From the NCBI GenBank assembly GCA_032622095.1, contig CP136064.1, positions 190,577,794 through 190,641,793 of the forward strand: a DNA stretch of 64,000 nucleotides. Direction: 5' to 3'. This DNA is from Siphonodentalium dalli (taxonomy: Eukaryota; Mollusca; Scaphopoda; Gadilida; Siphonodentaliidae). Below are positions 8,512 to 20,600 of the stretch, piece by piece (position 1 is the first letter of the stretch; every line of letters starts with the position of its first letter). Below the pieces are notes generated by a model. The model was not told where the DNA came from. It saw only the letters and a list, made by a program, of their open reading frames with translations, and ran no database searches. The translations under genes were made by a program, and so were the position numbers.

Positions 8512-9621
8512 TACATGTATAATTCTACCATATGCCCATGTACAAAGGTTCGAGACAGGGACATGGCAATGGGGGGGGGGTGGGTCTCACCCCAACTTTG
8601 GTCAAAATTTTAAACAGTTTCATATGTCATCAGTTGAAAATTTTCCAAAACCTCAGGTGGGGGGGGGGGGGGTAGGTTGGAAATGTCCAACAATCAGGAA
8701 TTTTGAGGCCAGTCTAGATGCTAGGATTTTGCAATTTACATGATCAGATTTCAATCTGTTATTAAATTGTGCTTTTATTTCCATGAAGTAGAAATTAAAC
8801 AGTTGTTGAGTTTATGTGACTGAAGACTGAAGTCGGTAACAGTTGCAACAATGCTTATGGAGATATTATCCCACTTACTAAATTGGAAATTAATTTGGTG
8901 CAGTCCTGTCCATGTTTGAGCAAATTTTGTACCCTTTTCCTGAAGCCAGATTTTACAGTTTCGAGTGACATAAACTTTCTTCAAATGGAATCTGGGACCA
9001 AAATATTAAATTTTAGCTGAAAAGTCCGAAATCTGACCAATGGTATATCTGTTGTCGCACTGATGTTACTGAATCACGTCCCAAAACATTGATGATACAA
9101 GTTGCTAAATAGTGGACGAGATCACATTAACCCAGTGCAACAGCTCGTGCTAGCGCAGTCTGTCGCTTTATTTCTATAGCTCATGTGTCATTGCGACATT
9201 GAGTGTACTTGCATCTGTATACCGGTAGTCTTCAAATACCCCAGTTGGAAAACCGTCTGGGAGCAACGTGGAGAGTGGAGACCTCCACTGCAGCTGCGGA
9301 AATAGTCGGGGATGTTCCCCATCAGATTTTCCAACAGTTGCTATACATTAGTGAGTTGTTAAAATCTTATTTCTAGGGTTTGTTAACCCTGTTTGTCTAT
9401 GTTAATGGGGTCTTATACCAACTTTATAACACTTACTACCTAAATGCTAGGTACTACCTTTGAGGAACATGGTATCACTTGGCATAGTGTAGACTACTTT
9501 TGTGGTTGCTGTCATGAATGGTGTGGTTATTTTCAGGAGAGAATTTTGTGGTTTTCTTTTGAAATTTCAACAAAATTTTAATGTCTTTAGCAGTGTCTTC
9601 AAAGATAAAAATGTACACTCC
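8512..9621. other. Non-coding spacer with G tracts
   Basis: G-runs near 8571-8581 and 8658-8672. No gene or clear mobile element seen. Confidence 0.4.
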
Positions 9622-11449
9622 TTTTTAGCTCAACTTTACTTTGTAAAGTTTGAGCTATTGCCATGGCTTTGTCGTCCGTCGTCCGTGTGTCTGTGTGTGT
9701 GATTCGTCAACAATACAGGCTACAGGTCGTACCTTTGGTCGGATCATTATGAAATTTGTCATAGCTGTTAACATCAACATTTAGACCGGAACAATTCATT
9801 TTGGGGTCACTCGGAAAAAAAACATGGCTGCCAGCGGCCATCTTGGATTTCAAAATTCAATCCATTAGCACGGGCTACAGGTCGTACTGTTCGTCTGATC
9901 ATGAAATTTGTCATGGATGTTAATATTGACATGTAGATGGGAACGAGTAAGTTTGGGGTCATTCGGCCAAAAAACATGGCCGCCAGCAGCCATCTTGGAT
10001 TTTACTCTTTGCATGACTAAATCCTTTGGCACGGTTGGTCGGATCATCATAAAATTTGTCATGGATGTTAACAATGACATGTAGATGGGAACGAGTAATT
10101 TTGGGGTCATTTGCCCAAAAAACATGGCCGCCAGCAGCCATCTTGGATTTTACTCTTTGTATGACTAAATCCTTTAGCACGGGCTACAGGTCGTACCTTT
10201 AGACTGATCTTCATGAAATTTGTCATGGCTGTTGAAATTGGAATGTAAATGGGAACGAGTCATTTCGGGATCATTCGGACAAACATGGCTGCCAGCCACC
10301 ATCTTGGATTTCAAAATTCAATCCATTAGCACGGGCTACAGGTCGTACTATTCATCTGATCGTTATGAAATTTGTCACGGATGTTAGTATTGACATGTAG
10401 ATGGGAACGAGTAATTGTGGGGTCATTCGGCCAAAAAACATGGCCACCTGCAACCATCTTGGATTTTACTCTTTGCTTGACTAAATCCTTTGGCACGGGC
10501 TACAGGTCGTACCTTTGGTCAGATCATCATAAAATTTGTCATGGTGTTAACAATGACATGTAGATGGGAACGAGTCATTTTGGGGTCATTTGGCTAAAAA
10601 ACATGGCTGCCAGCAGCCATCTTGGATTTTACTCCTTGTATGACTAAATCCTTTAGCACGGGCTACAGGTCGTACGTTTAGACTGATCATCATGAAATTT
10701 GTCATGGCTGTTGAAATTGGAATGTAGATGGGAACGAGTCATTTTGGGGTCATTCGGATAAAAAACATGTCTGCCAGCGGCCATCTTGGATATTAGCACG
10801 GGCTATAGGTCGTACTGTTGGTCTGAACATCATGAAATTTGTCATGGATGTTAACAATGACATGTAGATGGGAACGAGTCATTTTGGGGTCATTCGGCCA
10901 AAAATCATGGCCGCCAGCAGCCATCTTGGATTTTTCTCTTTGTGTGACTAAATCCTTTAGCACGGGCTACAGGTCGTACCTTTAGTCTGATCGTCATGAA
11001 ATTTGTCATGGCTGTTGAAATTGGAATGTAGATGGGAACGAGTCATTTTGGGGTCATTCGGCCAAAAAACATGGCCACCGGCAACCATCTTGGATTTTAC
11101 TCTTTGCTTGACTAAATCCTTTGGCACGGGCTACAGGTCGTACCTTTGGTCAGATCATCATAAAATTTGTCATGGTGTTAACAATGACATGTAGATGGGA
11201 ACGAGTAATTTTGGGGTCATTTGGCCAAAAAACATGGCCACCAGCAGCCATCTCGGATTTTACTCTTTGTATGACTAAATCCTTTAGGAGGGCTACAGAT
11301 CATACCTTTAGTCTGATCATCATGAAATTTGTCATGGCTGTTGAAATTCGATTGTAGATGGGAACGATTTTGGGGTCATTCCGACAAAAAACATTGCTGC
11401 CAGCATCCATCTTGGATTTCAAAATTCAATCCATTAGCATGGGCTACAG

Positions 11450-13083
11450 TAGTCAGGTGGCTTAGCAACAATTTTCAGGATTAACGTTACCGGCCGGACA
11501 AAAGTACCAAATTTGGCATGGAGTTTCTTTTCGACCTTTCTATTGATTTTATCCGTGGAACCCACTTGATTAGCTGCATGACACAAAGCGAGTGGATGTT
11601 GTGTGGGACGAATACCGGCCAGATAGCCCGAAGGAGGGAACCCGGGAGAAACGAGGCAAAGGTGTGCGTAGGAATGTATCAGGTGACACCAAGCTGCCGG
11701 GCAACTGGAATGACTTCCTCCGTGATCCAATCAACAAGAAGGAACTCTTTGAATTCCTGTCGTCAAAAGTTGCGGATTGCAGCATACCTCCTGAGTGTTC
11801 GGTATATATCACAGCTGGAGAGCATGTTACATGTGTTGGAACGCAGATCGAAATGTCCAGCTGCAATCAGGAAGAAGCAGACACTAGGATTGTGGTTCAC
11901 GTGAAGCACGCTTTGGAGAATGGAGCAAAATCCATCCAGGTGTGAACTGTGGACACAGACGTCGTCGTTGTTCTTATCGGTGTGTTTCATGACCTATCTC
12001 AGATAAATGCTGATCTTGATCTCTGGGTAGCATTTGGAACTGGAAAGAACTACACTCATTACAGCATCAACACCATTTGTGCCCATCTTGGTGAACAGAA
12101 ATCATGTTCCCTGCCCGTTTTCCACTCCTTGTCAGGATGTGATACTACATCAGCGTTTAGAGGGAAAGGGAAGAAATCGTTCTGGCAGGCATGGAAGTTA
12201 CTGATGCATTTGTTCATCTTGCCGCACATCCGTTTGAGCATCTTGACTTACATTCTGAATCATTTCAAAGAATCGAGAGACTAGTTGTCGTAGTTTATGA
12301 CAAAACAAGTAACGCCATGAATGTTAACAGTGCCCGGATGGAGCTGTTCAGCCAGAAAAGGCAAGCTGTTGACAAGATACCACCTACTCAGAATGCACTA
12401 CTCCAGCACACTAGGAGGGCAGTATACCAGGCTGGCATCTGGACAACATGCATGTTATCTCAACAAACTAATCCTTGTCCAACCGACTGCGTGGGTGAAA
12501 GTTGGGAACTCATGGGAACCTGTCTGGTGTACCATTCCAGAGACGTCTAAAGCGTGCAGAGAATTCGTGAAATGTGGCTGCAAAAGGGCCTGTACAGTCT
12601 GCAAATGCAGCAAGGCAAATCTGCCTTGCACATCTCTTTGTCGGTGCACATGTTCATCCAAATAGGATACATCGATTGTGAACTGTCTGGTAGAGATACA
12701 TTGTATTGAAACATTGTAGATAGAATTCCTAAATACTACCAGTATGTACTTAACAGTGACAACATGTGTATTTTCTGTTATATTGGCCGCCATCTTGGAA
12801 ATGGATGACCCGAGCAACATGCCATGACCAGCATCTATTTCAGTGACCCCGGAAACACCTGAATTGACACCTCATTTGTTCATTTCCGATTTTTACAGCC
12901 AAATATATGACATTTCCTTTTTTTCTGGCGGCCATCTTGGATTTTGGCCACCATCTTGGAAAATCGGAACGGATCAAGTGGGTTCCACGGATAAAGTCAA
13001 TAGATAGGTCAAAAAGAAACTCCATGCCAAATTTGGTACTTTTGTCCGGCCGGTAACGTTAAATTTGCTAAGCCACCTGACTA
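11450..13083 (+). mobile_element. Academ-like DNA transposon, decayed
   Basis: About 125-bp TIRs start TAGTCAGGTGGCTTAGCAA and contain ACGTTACCGGCCGGACAAAA on both sides. The element interrupts an R1 unit: CAG (11447-11449) and CAG (13084-13086) flank it, and removing it restores GGGCTACAGGTGGTACTG, close to the R1 consensus. Hence a 3-bp target duplication. The enclosed gene encodes an aspartate-rich nuclease-like region and a Cys-rich finger. From memory, Academ elements have 3-4-bp TSDs, an XPG-like nuclease and a Cys8 finger, which fits; the superfamily label is an inference. Confidence 0.75.
11592..12665 (+). pseudogene. Academ-like transposase, C-terminal half, broken
   Basis: Successive plus-strand frames share one protein family: an RGKG...RRNVSGDT segment, CNQEEADTRI, then TVDTDVVVVLIG, LPVFHSLSGCDTTSAF, LVVVVYDKTS, IPPTQNALLQHTRRA, and a C-terminal CXC-type finger (CGCKRACTVCKCS...CTSLCRCTC). 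The DTDV and SGCDT motifs resemble PIN/XPG-like nuclease acidic motifs. An in-frame TGA lies at 11943-11945 between the first two parts, and frame changes occur near 12190 and 12475, so the gene is inactive. The same family is duplicated at 57.7-60.1 kb. A start near 11518 or further upstream cannot be fixed. Confidence 0.7.
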
Positions 13084-13729
13084 CAGGTGGTACTGTTTGT
13101 CTGATCATCATGAAATTTGTCATGGATGTTAATATTGACATGTAGATAAGAACAAGTAATTTTGGGGTCGTTCGTGCAGAAAACATGGCCGCTGGCAGCC
13201 ATCTTGGATTTTACTCTTTGCATGACTAAATCCTTTCGCACAGGCTACAGGTCGTACCTTTGGTCAGATAATCATGAAATTTGTCTTGGATGTTAACAAT
13301 GACATGTAGATGGGAACGAGTCATTTTTAGGTCATTCGGCCAAAAATCCTGGCCGCCAGCAGCTATCTTGGATTTTACTCTTTACATGACTAAATCCTTT
13401 GGCACGGGCTACAGGTCGTATTACCTTTAGTCGGATCATCATGAAATTTGTCATGGCTGTTGACATTGGGACGTAGATAGGAAACGAGTCATTTTAGGGT
13501 CATTTGGCCTTAAAACGTGTCCACTGTCAGCCATCTTGGATTTTACTCTTTGCATGACTAAATCCTTTGGCACACCCTACAGTCCACTTCCCTCATCCGA
13601 TCATCTCCAGACTTCATATTAATCTTGATATTGATCTTACTAGATGGAAGCTATCAAATGATTTTGAATTTTATTGGAAAACATAGCCGCCAGCAACCAT
13701 CTTGGATTTTACTTTTATATATATACTAG

Positions 13730-14370
13730 CTGGTGGGCCCGACTTCGTCCGGGCTGTTTCCCCTCTGCTTTCATTCGGACAAAAGTACCCATAGGTATAA
13801 AATTTCGTTGAAATCCGTATTTTACCCAATTTGACCTTGAATTGACAATTTTTAAGGTAAAGGTCAGGTCGGGGTCATGATCTGACCCGTCCAAATCACT
13901 CCCCGGACAAAAGTACCCCTAGGTATAAAATTCGTTGAAATCTGTCCGTTTTACTCGATTTGACTTTGAATTGACCATTTTGAAGGTCAGGGTCACTATT
14001 TGACTCGTCCAAAACACTCCCTGGACAAAAGTATTCCTAGGTATCAAATTTCGTCGAAATCCGTCCGTTTTACCCGATTTGACCTGGAATTGACCTTCAA
14101 AATGACCCGTCCAAAACGCTCCCAGGACAAAAGTAGCCCTAGGTATCAAATTTCGTCGAAATCCATCAGTTTTACTCGATTTGACCTTGAATTGACCTTT
14201 TTGAAGGTCAAGGTCAGGTCGGGGTCACGATTTGACCCATCCAAAACTCCCTGGACAAAATTACCCCTAGGTATCAAATTTCGTCAAATCCGTCTGGCAG
14301 TTTTCCTGGCCATAGCTAACACACACACAGACAGACAGACAGAAGTCCCTAAATATATATTAGATCTCTT
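13730..14370 (+). repeat. Nested retroposon-like repeat with 115-bp tandem units
   Basis: Inserted in the AT-rich tract near the end of R1 (compare the uninterrupted R1 copy at about 34230-34260). It begins CTAGCTGGTGGGCCCGACTT, whose CCCGACTTCGTCCGGG folds as a hairpin, has about four units marked GGACAAAAGTA and CCTAGGTAT, and ends in (CAGA)n. The 3' microsatellite tail suggests a retrotransposed non-autonomous element. Confidence 0.55.
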
Positions 14371-14513
14371 CATGTTGATAATCTAGTATTACTTAGACAT
14401 TTCAACTTTCTGCATTCCTAATCGCTCCATTGAGTGCAATACATTAAATTATTCCCTTTCGAAGTTGAGCTACAGTGTCATTGACACTTTCATTATATCT
14501 CCGTTTAAAAAAA

Positions 14514-15020
14514 ATGACGTATTATGTTATTGGTCTGTCCATCTCACTATTCGCTTTTTTCGTTTCCGGTTGATAACTTTAGTAAGTCTGAACTGAAAGA
14601 CTGAAATATGCTATGTGGGTTTATTAGAACAAAATACAGGTCAAGTTCGAATTTGGGTTCCACCGGCCAATTATCACCATAGTTACAACCCTTTTTGTAG
14701 TCCAAGTCTTCTCGTACTAAAACCAGCTAAGATATTGGGATGGCTAGATGCTGGCATTTAAATGCCAGCATCTAGCTATCCCAATATCTTAGCTGGTTTT
14801 AGTATGAGAAGACTTGGACTACCCTTTTTGTTGGAATTTGCACTTAATTGTCCTTTCCGGATAACTTCAGTAAGTCTGAATTGAATGAAATGAAATTTGG
14901 TATGTGAGTTTGCAAGCCCAAAATACAGGTCAAGTTTGAATTTGTGTTCCGCCGGCCAATTTTGACCTGAGTGATGGCCCATTGTTAAAATTACCACAGG
15001 CATATTTTGCCACTCCCCAG
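14514..15020 (+). repeat. Dispersed repeat family R2 (duplicated block)
   Basis: Two related blocks (14540-14700 and 14850-15000) share TAACTT(T/C)AGTAAGTCTGAA, AAATACAGGTCAAGTT and GCCGGCCAATT-type sequence. Other copies are at 33121-33285 (+) and 51420-51790 (-). Confidence 0.7.
14698..14821. mobile_element. Near-perfect palindromic MITE with 9-bp TSD
   Basis: A 124-bp palindrome (TAGTCCAAGTCTTCTC... mirrored to CTTGGACTA), centred at 14759/14760 on CATTTAAATG. The direct 9-mer CCCTTTTTG at 14689-14697 and 14822-14830 is the target duplication; it lies inside R2. A 9-bp TSD is typical of Mutator-like elements. Confidence 0.85.
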
Positions 15021-15102
15021 GGATGCTCTTGTTAAATACTAACCTGGATATGGTTTAGTAGATATGCCCTGTCACTAACTCGTGGCCATATTGAATCTAC
15101 CA

Positions 15103-15390
15103 GGCCCAGTTCCGTGGTTATAGTGCTGCAGGTCAAAGTTCTGGAGTAGCATTTCCATATATGGAAGTCATGAATAACAAAAAGCTCCATATATGGAAAT
15201 GCTGCTCCAGAACTTTGACCTGTAGCACCAAAACCACGGAACTGGGGCTGGATGAATCTCTGAAACCACAGAACGGAGCTGGATGAATCCAATATGGCAA
15301 CGACTCAGTGATCTATATTGAATCTGAATGGGCTGGATGAATCCAATACGGCCGAGACTCAGTGATCTCACTTATTGAATCTGAACATAG
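15103..15390. repeat. Imperfect palindrome and flanking short tandem repeat
   Basis: Arms containing CAGTTCCGTGGTT and CATTTCCATATATGGA (15103-15175) face AACCACGGAACTG (to about 15245). To the right, GCTGGATGAATCCAATA(C/T)GGC with GACTCAGTGATCT is repeated at about 15278 and 15332. Presumed degenerate MITE; boundaries uncertain. Confidence 0.55.
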
Positions 15391-15856
15391 TTTTTTAGTA
15401 ATTTTGAATCAGACAGTCTTGGGTCGACTTTAAAAGGCACAAGATTTTCGCAGTTTTACAGTTTAGTGATAATCTAATTAAGAGTCTTTTTATTTGTGCT
15501 TTTACATAATTATAACAACCAAATGTTGGCCTATTTATTCTTAAGTTGGTCCATTGATATTTGGAAGAATAGTGCAGATTTTTCCATTAGAAATTAAATC
15601 ATCTTATTCATCAGAATTACATGGTATGTGATTGATCTTTGAGATGAGAAGACACTGGTCAGGATGGAACAAACGTTTGGTCCAATGTATTTTTTTTGGA
15701 GATTTGATTTTTTTTTTCTCCAAGAAAGCAAATGCCCCCAAAAAAACATCTTTTTCATGGACATGGACCTTTTATTCTAATTGTTCATTAATGGTGGTAT
15801 GTTTTTTGCTAAAATAACACACATATTGTAGTGGGGGGGGTGTGAATCTGGATACT
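15391..15856. other. No feature seen
   Basis: AT-rich non-coding sequence ending in a short G-run at about 15832-15840. Confidence 0.4.
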
Positions 15857-17214
15857 ACGACGGCATAGAACCACCACTTCCTCTTCAGTTATTATATCAG
15901 ATTATTATTCTGATATATAAGATTATTATTACGGATTGACCAATCGAGAGAGCCATCTCATTGGCGATTGCTTGTTCATTGGTTGTGATGTGTGGGGTGT
16001 GTGTGTCCGAGGGGGGGGGGGGGGGTTGAGGGGCTGCCCCATAGTTAGTGATTGTGGGATAGTTGCAATCTCCAGTGATCGTCTGTTGTGCGTTCTTGTC
16101 CATGGTCGTCTACTCAGAGCCTGTATGTTTCATTTATCAACACGTGGATGTGCCTACAGGGTTTTGTGTGTGGAGGGAGGGGCCAACGGTACATCCTAGT
16201 TAGTGATTGTGGGGTAGCTGGACTCAAGCTGTTGCATGTTTTTCTCTATGATTGTCTAATCAGAGCCTGGCAGATTGATTAATCAACACAGGGTAGTAAC
16301 AACATGGTTTGGTGGGTGGAGGGAGTGGTGGGGGGGGGGGCTACATCCTTGTTAATTAATGTGAGATATATCTGGAATCTCCAGTGATCGTCTGATGCGC
16401 GTTCTGATATTAAATGCCCGTCTAATAAGACCCTAGCTGGTTCATTTGCCAAACCAGTGAGGCTATGACAGGGATGTGGTGTATGGGAGGGGCAATACAC
16501 CATATAGTCAGTGATCGTGGGATAGCTGTAAACTTCAGTGATCGTCTGTCGCACGTTCTGATCTATCACTGTCCACTCACACCCAGCTGGTTCATTAATC
16601 AATCCATGGACATGAGGAACATGTATGAGGAAGGATGGGTGTGTGTGGTATGTGTGTGGGGGGGGGGGGGGGGGGGGGGGGTGACCACTCAGTGATATTG
16701 GCCCAGATTGTGTTTCCACCAATCATCCTTTTCACTTTCTGCTACAACATTATTATGTCAGCTGGGCTTTTGTTCTTCATAGACCACTGATCCTGCTATA
16801 GCAATGTGATGTCGGTTTGTAAATGTTCGTGTTATGTAATTGGCATCATTCTGTAACAGAATGCAAAAGTGATGAGTGCTGGAGACACAAGCTGAAGCCT
16901 CAATGTTTTGAGAGTTCAAGTGGAACAAAACGGAGTATGATTATAGATCAAGTTATAGAAAATTTCCAAACATTTGCCATTGTCAACTTGATCCAACTGA
17001 ATGATTATCTGACAATATTTGACTGACCAATGGCTAGCCTTCACCATAAGACAGTAATCTCAATTGGTCCATCCATAATCTGATATATCAGATTAAGTAG
17101 TCTGATATATTAGAATAATAATCTGATATATCAGATATAGTAACGATATATCAGATTAATTAATCTGATATATCAGATTAATAACTGAAGAGGAGGTGCC
17201 GGTTCTATGCTGCC
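15857..17214. mobile_element. TIR element with G-rich 155-bp tandem repeats
   Basis: Both ends carry inverted copies of GCATAGAACC followed by CTCTTCAGTTATTA and runs of the palindrome TCTGATATATCAGA. Inside are about four tandem units (spacings 156, 149, 156) marked TAGT(T/C)AGTGAT(T/C)GTGGG, several with long G-homopolymers (16011-16025, 16331-16341, 16657-16681). No transposase. Exact ends and TSD unresolved. Confidence 0.65.
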
Positions 17215-17258
17215 ATAGGTTACAGCTAATTTTAAATCTTGGTGCTACAAGTACAGCT

Positions 17259-17363
17259 GAGAGCTTTCCGATGAATGGCAACGAGCCATATTTCCGACTA
17301 AATCCTGAAAAGTTACCCATAATTCTGCTGTGGTTAAGGAGTTGATTATTTAGAGCATTACTG
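17259..17363. mobile_element. Tc1/mariner-like MITE, half copy B
   Basis: Only the right arm of the CAGTAATG family, from GAGAGCTTTCCGATGAATGG to CATTACTG at 17356-17363, followed by TA. Confidence 0.75.
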
Positions 17364-17571
17364 TACATGTAGGTCATGGATTGGAATTATTCAACTAGGA
17401 AAAAATTATGAAATTTACTTCTTGTCTTAATTTTGACTATTATTGATAAACCTATTAAATAAATCCATCCTCGCCTTTCAGACACCTTATCTGACAAACA
17501 TATTGATGAGAATGTGAGATTTTGGAAGTAAAATTACAGCTTCAAAACAACTTTGTCTCAAGAAGTTAACA

Positions 17572-17695
17572 ATGGATCCAATGAATATACTGCGACCTCC
17601 TTTGATATGGATTGGTAATAGGTGCTACAGAAAAAATCCATCAAAGGACAATACAGTTGATAGATCAGAAGAAATGGAAGACAATACAAATACAG
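17572..17695 (+). CDS. ASCC1: ASCC1 coding exon 1
   Basis: Residues 1-41 plus one base; donor GTGAT at 17696. Encodes the conserved N-terminal LRPPLIWI / CYRKNP segment. Confidence 0.85.
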
Positions 17696-20600
17696 GTGAT
17701 TTTTAATTTTAAACACCCTGTTGACCACCTTGATAAAAGGTAGATATACATGTAAGAAATGAACAGCAGTTTCGTTCTAAAGTTATTCATCTTTGTATAT
17801 TTATACCCCATTTCAAAAGATGGGGGGTATATACTGGATTACATGCATCTGTCTGTCCATCTGTGTGTGCTTCTAGCCGTCCGTCTGTGTGTCCGTCCAT
17901 GCCAACAAAAGGTGATTGTGGGGTTTGAACTTTGGTTTAAATGTGGTTTAGGGGCTTTTTGGGTTTAAGAGCTTAAGCCCTTAACTCTTTTGTTGCCAAA
18001 CTAAACTTACACCTAAATTGCCAGAAAAATTATGGGAAAACTGATTTTTTTTGTGGAAAAGTATATGATTCAATAGGAGTCTCCTACTTATGAAATATAT
18101 TATCAAATATCAATGGCTTGTATGTGAGTGATTAGCATAATACAGCAAAAACGGCAATTTTGACTGTCAAAAAAAATAAATAAAACAATATAAAGTACAC
18201 ATCTTCTTTATTGTAATATCAGGTTGTCAAATTTTTATGTTTAAATGAATGAATGCATTGGTAAAATGCTGATTATCCATGTGAAAGTTTGTCTAACAAA
18301 AAATTCTACCAAAATCAGCCAATTTGAATTTTCCACTTACTGTACCAGCAGGCTACTTCCTGTTGCCAAATATAGGAATGGGTTCCGTCCGTCCGTCCCG
18401 AATTTGTAAGAGTCATAACTTGAACAAATGTCAACGGATTTCAAAGATATTAGGTATATGAGTTCACTTGACCAGTATCTAGAACGAGTTCACAAACCAT
18501 GTCCGGCCGGATATTTTAAGCGGACTTATTGGACTTTGTTTATTTTTGTGTGTGCAAATGGACGACGTCACAGGGCTCATTTCCACAAATGTCAAGAATT
18601 TCAAAGATTTTTGGTATATGAGTTCACATGACCAGTATCTAAAACGAGTTCGCAAACTAGGTCCGGCCGCATATTTTCAGCAGAGTTATTGGTGCAAATG
18701 GACGACGTCACGTGGCTAATTTCCACAAATGTGAACAGATTTTACAGATTTTTGGTATATGAGTTCACATGACCAGTATCTAGAACAAGTTCACAAACCA
18801 GATCTGGCTGGATATTTTCAGACTTTGTTTATTATTTTTGTCGAATTTACCAAATAGCAAATAGACGACGTCACAGGGCTCATTTCCACAAATGTCAACG
18901 GATTTCAATGATATTTGGTATATGAGTTCACTTGACCAGTATCTGGAATGAGTTCGCAAACCAGGTCCGGACGGTTATTTTCAGCGGACTTATTGGACTT
19001 TGTTTATTTTTTTGTGCACATACTGAGAACGCTAACATTATTGAGAATGCACTTCCCAACTGCACAATTCGACTGCTTGTTTAATTAGGAACAATTAAAA
19101 AACTATTTTTATGAAACTTGAAACACTTTGTTGTAACTGTCATACAGTTGTGATCAAAATAATTACCGGTACAATTATGTCCGAACTTTTTGGCCCTGGC
19201 AATTTTAAGAAGGCAATTTACGTCCGATAATATCGGCCACTGGCAATCAAAGGACAAAATTTATGTCCACACTGTCCTTGCACTCAAGGACAAGGTTTGA
19301 GGGCTTATGCTTATTAACCCACTGAGAGCTTTCCAATGAATGGCAACAAGACATATTTCCAACTAAATCCTGCTGTGGTTAAGGAGTCGATTATTTAGGG
19401 CATTACTGTATTATTACTTCGTATGTCTCGTCTGCTTATGTTATCAGAATGTCCCTCCAAATGAATAATAGCCCAATCAAATGTATACGATTATGACTGA
19501 ATGGGAGAGTCCATTTATTAAAGAAAGGGTTAAACAAACAGCCTTGGACTGTTCATTGAACTAATTATCTAAAGTTATGTTTCCTATTCAGATTGGGCAA
19601 GTTTTGTCTATTATTTTGCATTTATCCTTCAGCGCCTGTTGTTGAAGAATATGAGGATGAGCGGTGTGACATGAATACAAATATAGAAGAGACTGACACG
19701 GGATATCGAGCAAGTGTTGATCTCCCAAGCGATTTCTTCAAATTTTTAATCGGCAAGAAAGGAGAAGCAAAGCGAAGACTGGAATCCGAAACGAGAACTC
19801 AGATCCGGATTCCAAGAGTTGGTCAGGAGGGGTTGATAGGTATTGTCTTTTTTTTTCGGGGCCAGGAACCTACGTCATAATTTACTCTAAAATGGCGGAA
19901 AGATTTCTCACATTGAAGCGAGTATTTATCGTGTTCTTCACCTACATAAATAACACCACCAAAAACTAAGAAAATAAGCTTCAGTAATGTCCTAAATAAT
20001 CTACCCCTAAACCAGAGCAGAATTATCGGTGAGAGCTTTCCAATGAATGGCAACAAGCCCTATTTCTGACTAAGTCCTGAAAAATTTCCCATAATTCTGC
20101 TGTGATTTAGGGGTCGATTATTTAGGACATTACTGTATACATATATCAATTTTTGCTAGCTCACTTTGAATCCAGTCAGGGCATATAGATATGACTGTAA
20201 AGAAAATACAAGTGTTCAAGTGACTTTGGTCACCATTTTTCGAGGTTGTAAAAAGCCAAAATCTCATTAGAAACTAATTTATCTTATATTAGGTATTTGT
20301 AGATTCTAAGATGAGTTGTTGCGATAGGTAATTAGTCTGATAGTTTGGAAAATATAGAAGAAAAAAAAGAATGTTTTTACCATGCATGTAATATTGTCAC
20401 ATTTTTTGAGTAAATTATAAAATATGTTCCCATCCCTTGTTATAGGAATATTGAAGATTTGGATCATGGTAGTAAATTTTCTCACTCACTCACATAGGAG
20501 ATGGGGGGGGGTTTCAGTGACTCAGTTAGTAAGGGGCTCTGCTTCAGATTGACTCGCTTTCAAGTGCTGGCAATATGGGTCAGGCCTCAGTCTAGGGGTC

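Larger units (their letters stand above)
9622..14492 (+). repeat. Minisatellite-bearing repeat family R1, interrupted copy
   Basis: Starts with TTTTTAGCTCAACTTTACTT (inverted with the following AAGTTTGAGCT) and ends with GTTGAGCTACAGTGTCATTG. The interior is a tandem array of about 140-165-bp units marked by GGGCTACAGGTCGTAC, ATGGGAACGAGT and GCCATCTTGGATTT. Two other elements have inserted (11450-13083 and about 13730-14370). Other R1 copies are at 33286-34379 (+), 52978-53528 (-) and 52440-52536 (-, partial). It resembles a non-autonomous repeat carrying internal minisatellites; no coding sequence of its own. Confidence 0.85.

Noticed and set aside
9865-11357. Repeated ORFs in R1
   Set aside because: Translations of tandem minisatellite units, same peptide in each unit.
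15936-16695. Glycine-rich ORFs
   Set aside because: Translations of G-homopolymer minisatellite units.
20510-20580. tRNA gene
   Set aside because: A-box-like sequence without a closing acceptor stem; B box separated by a transposon; better explained as a SINE head.
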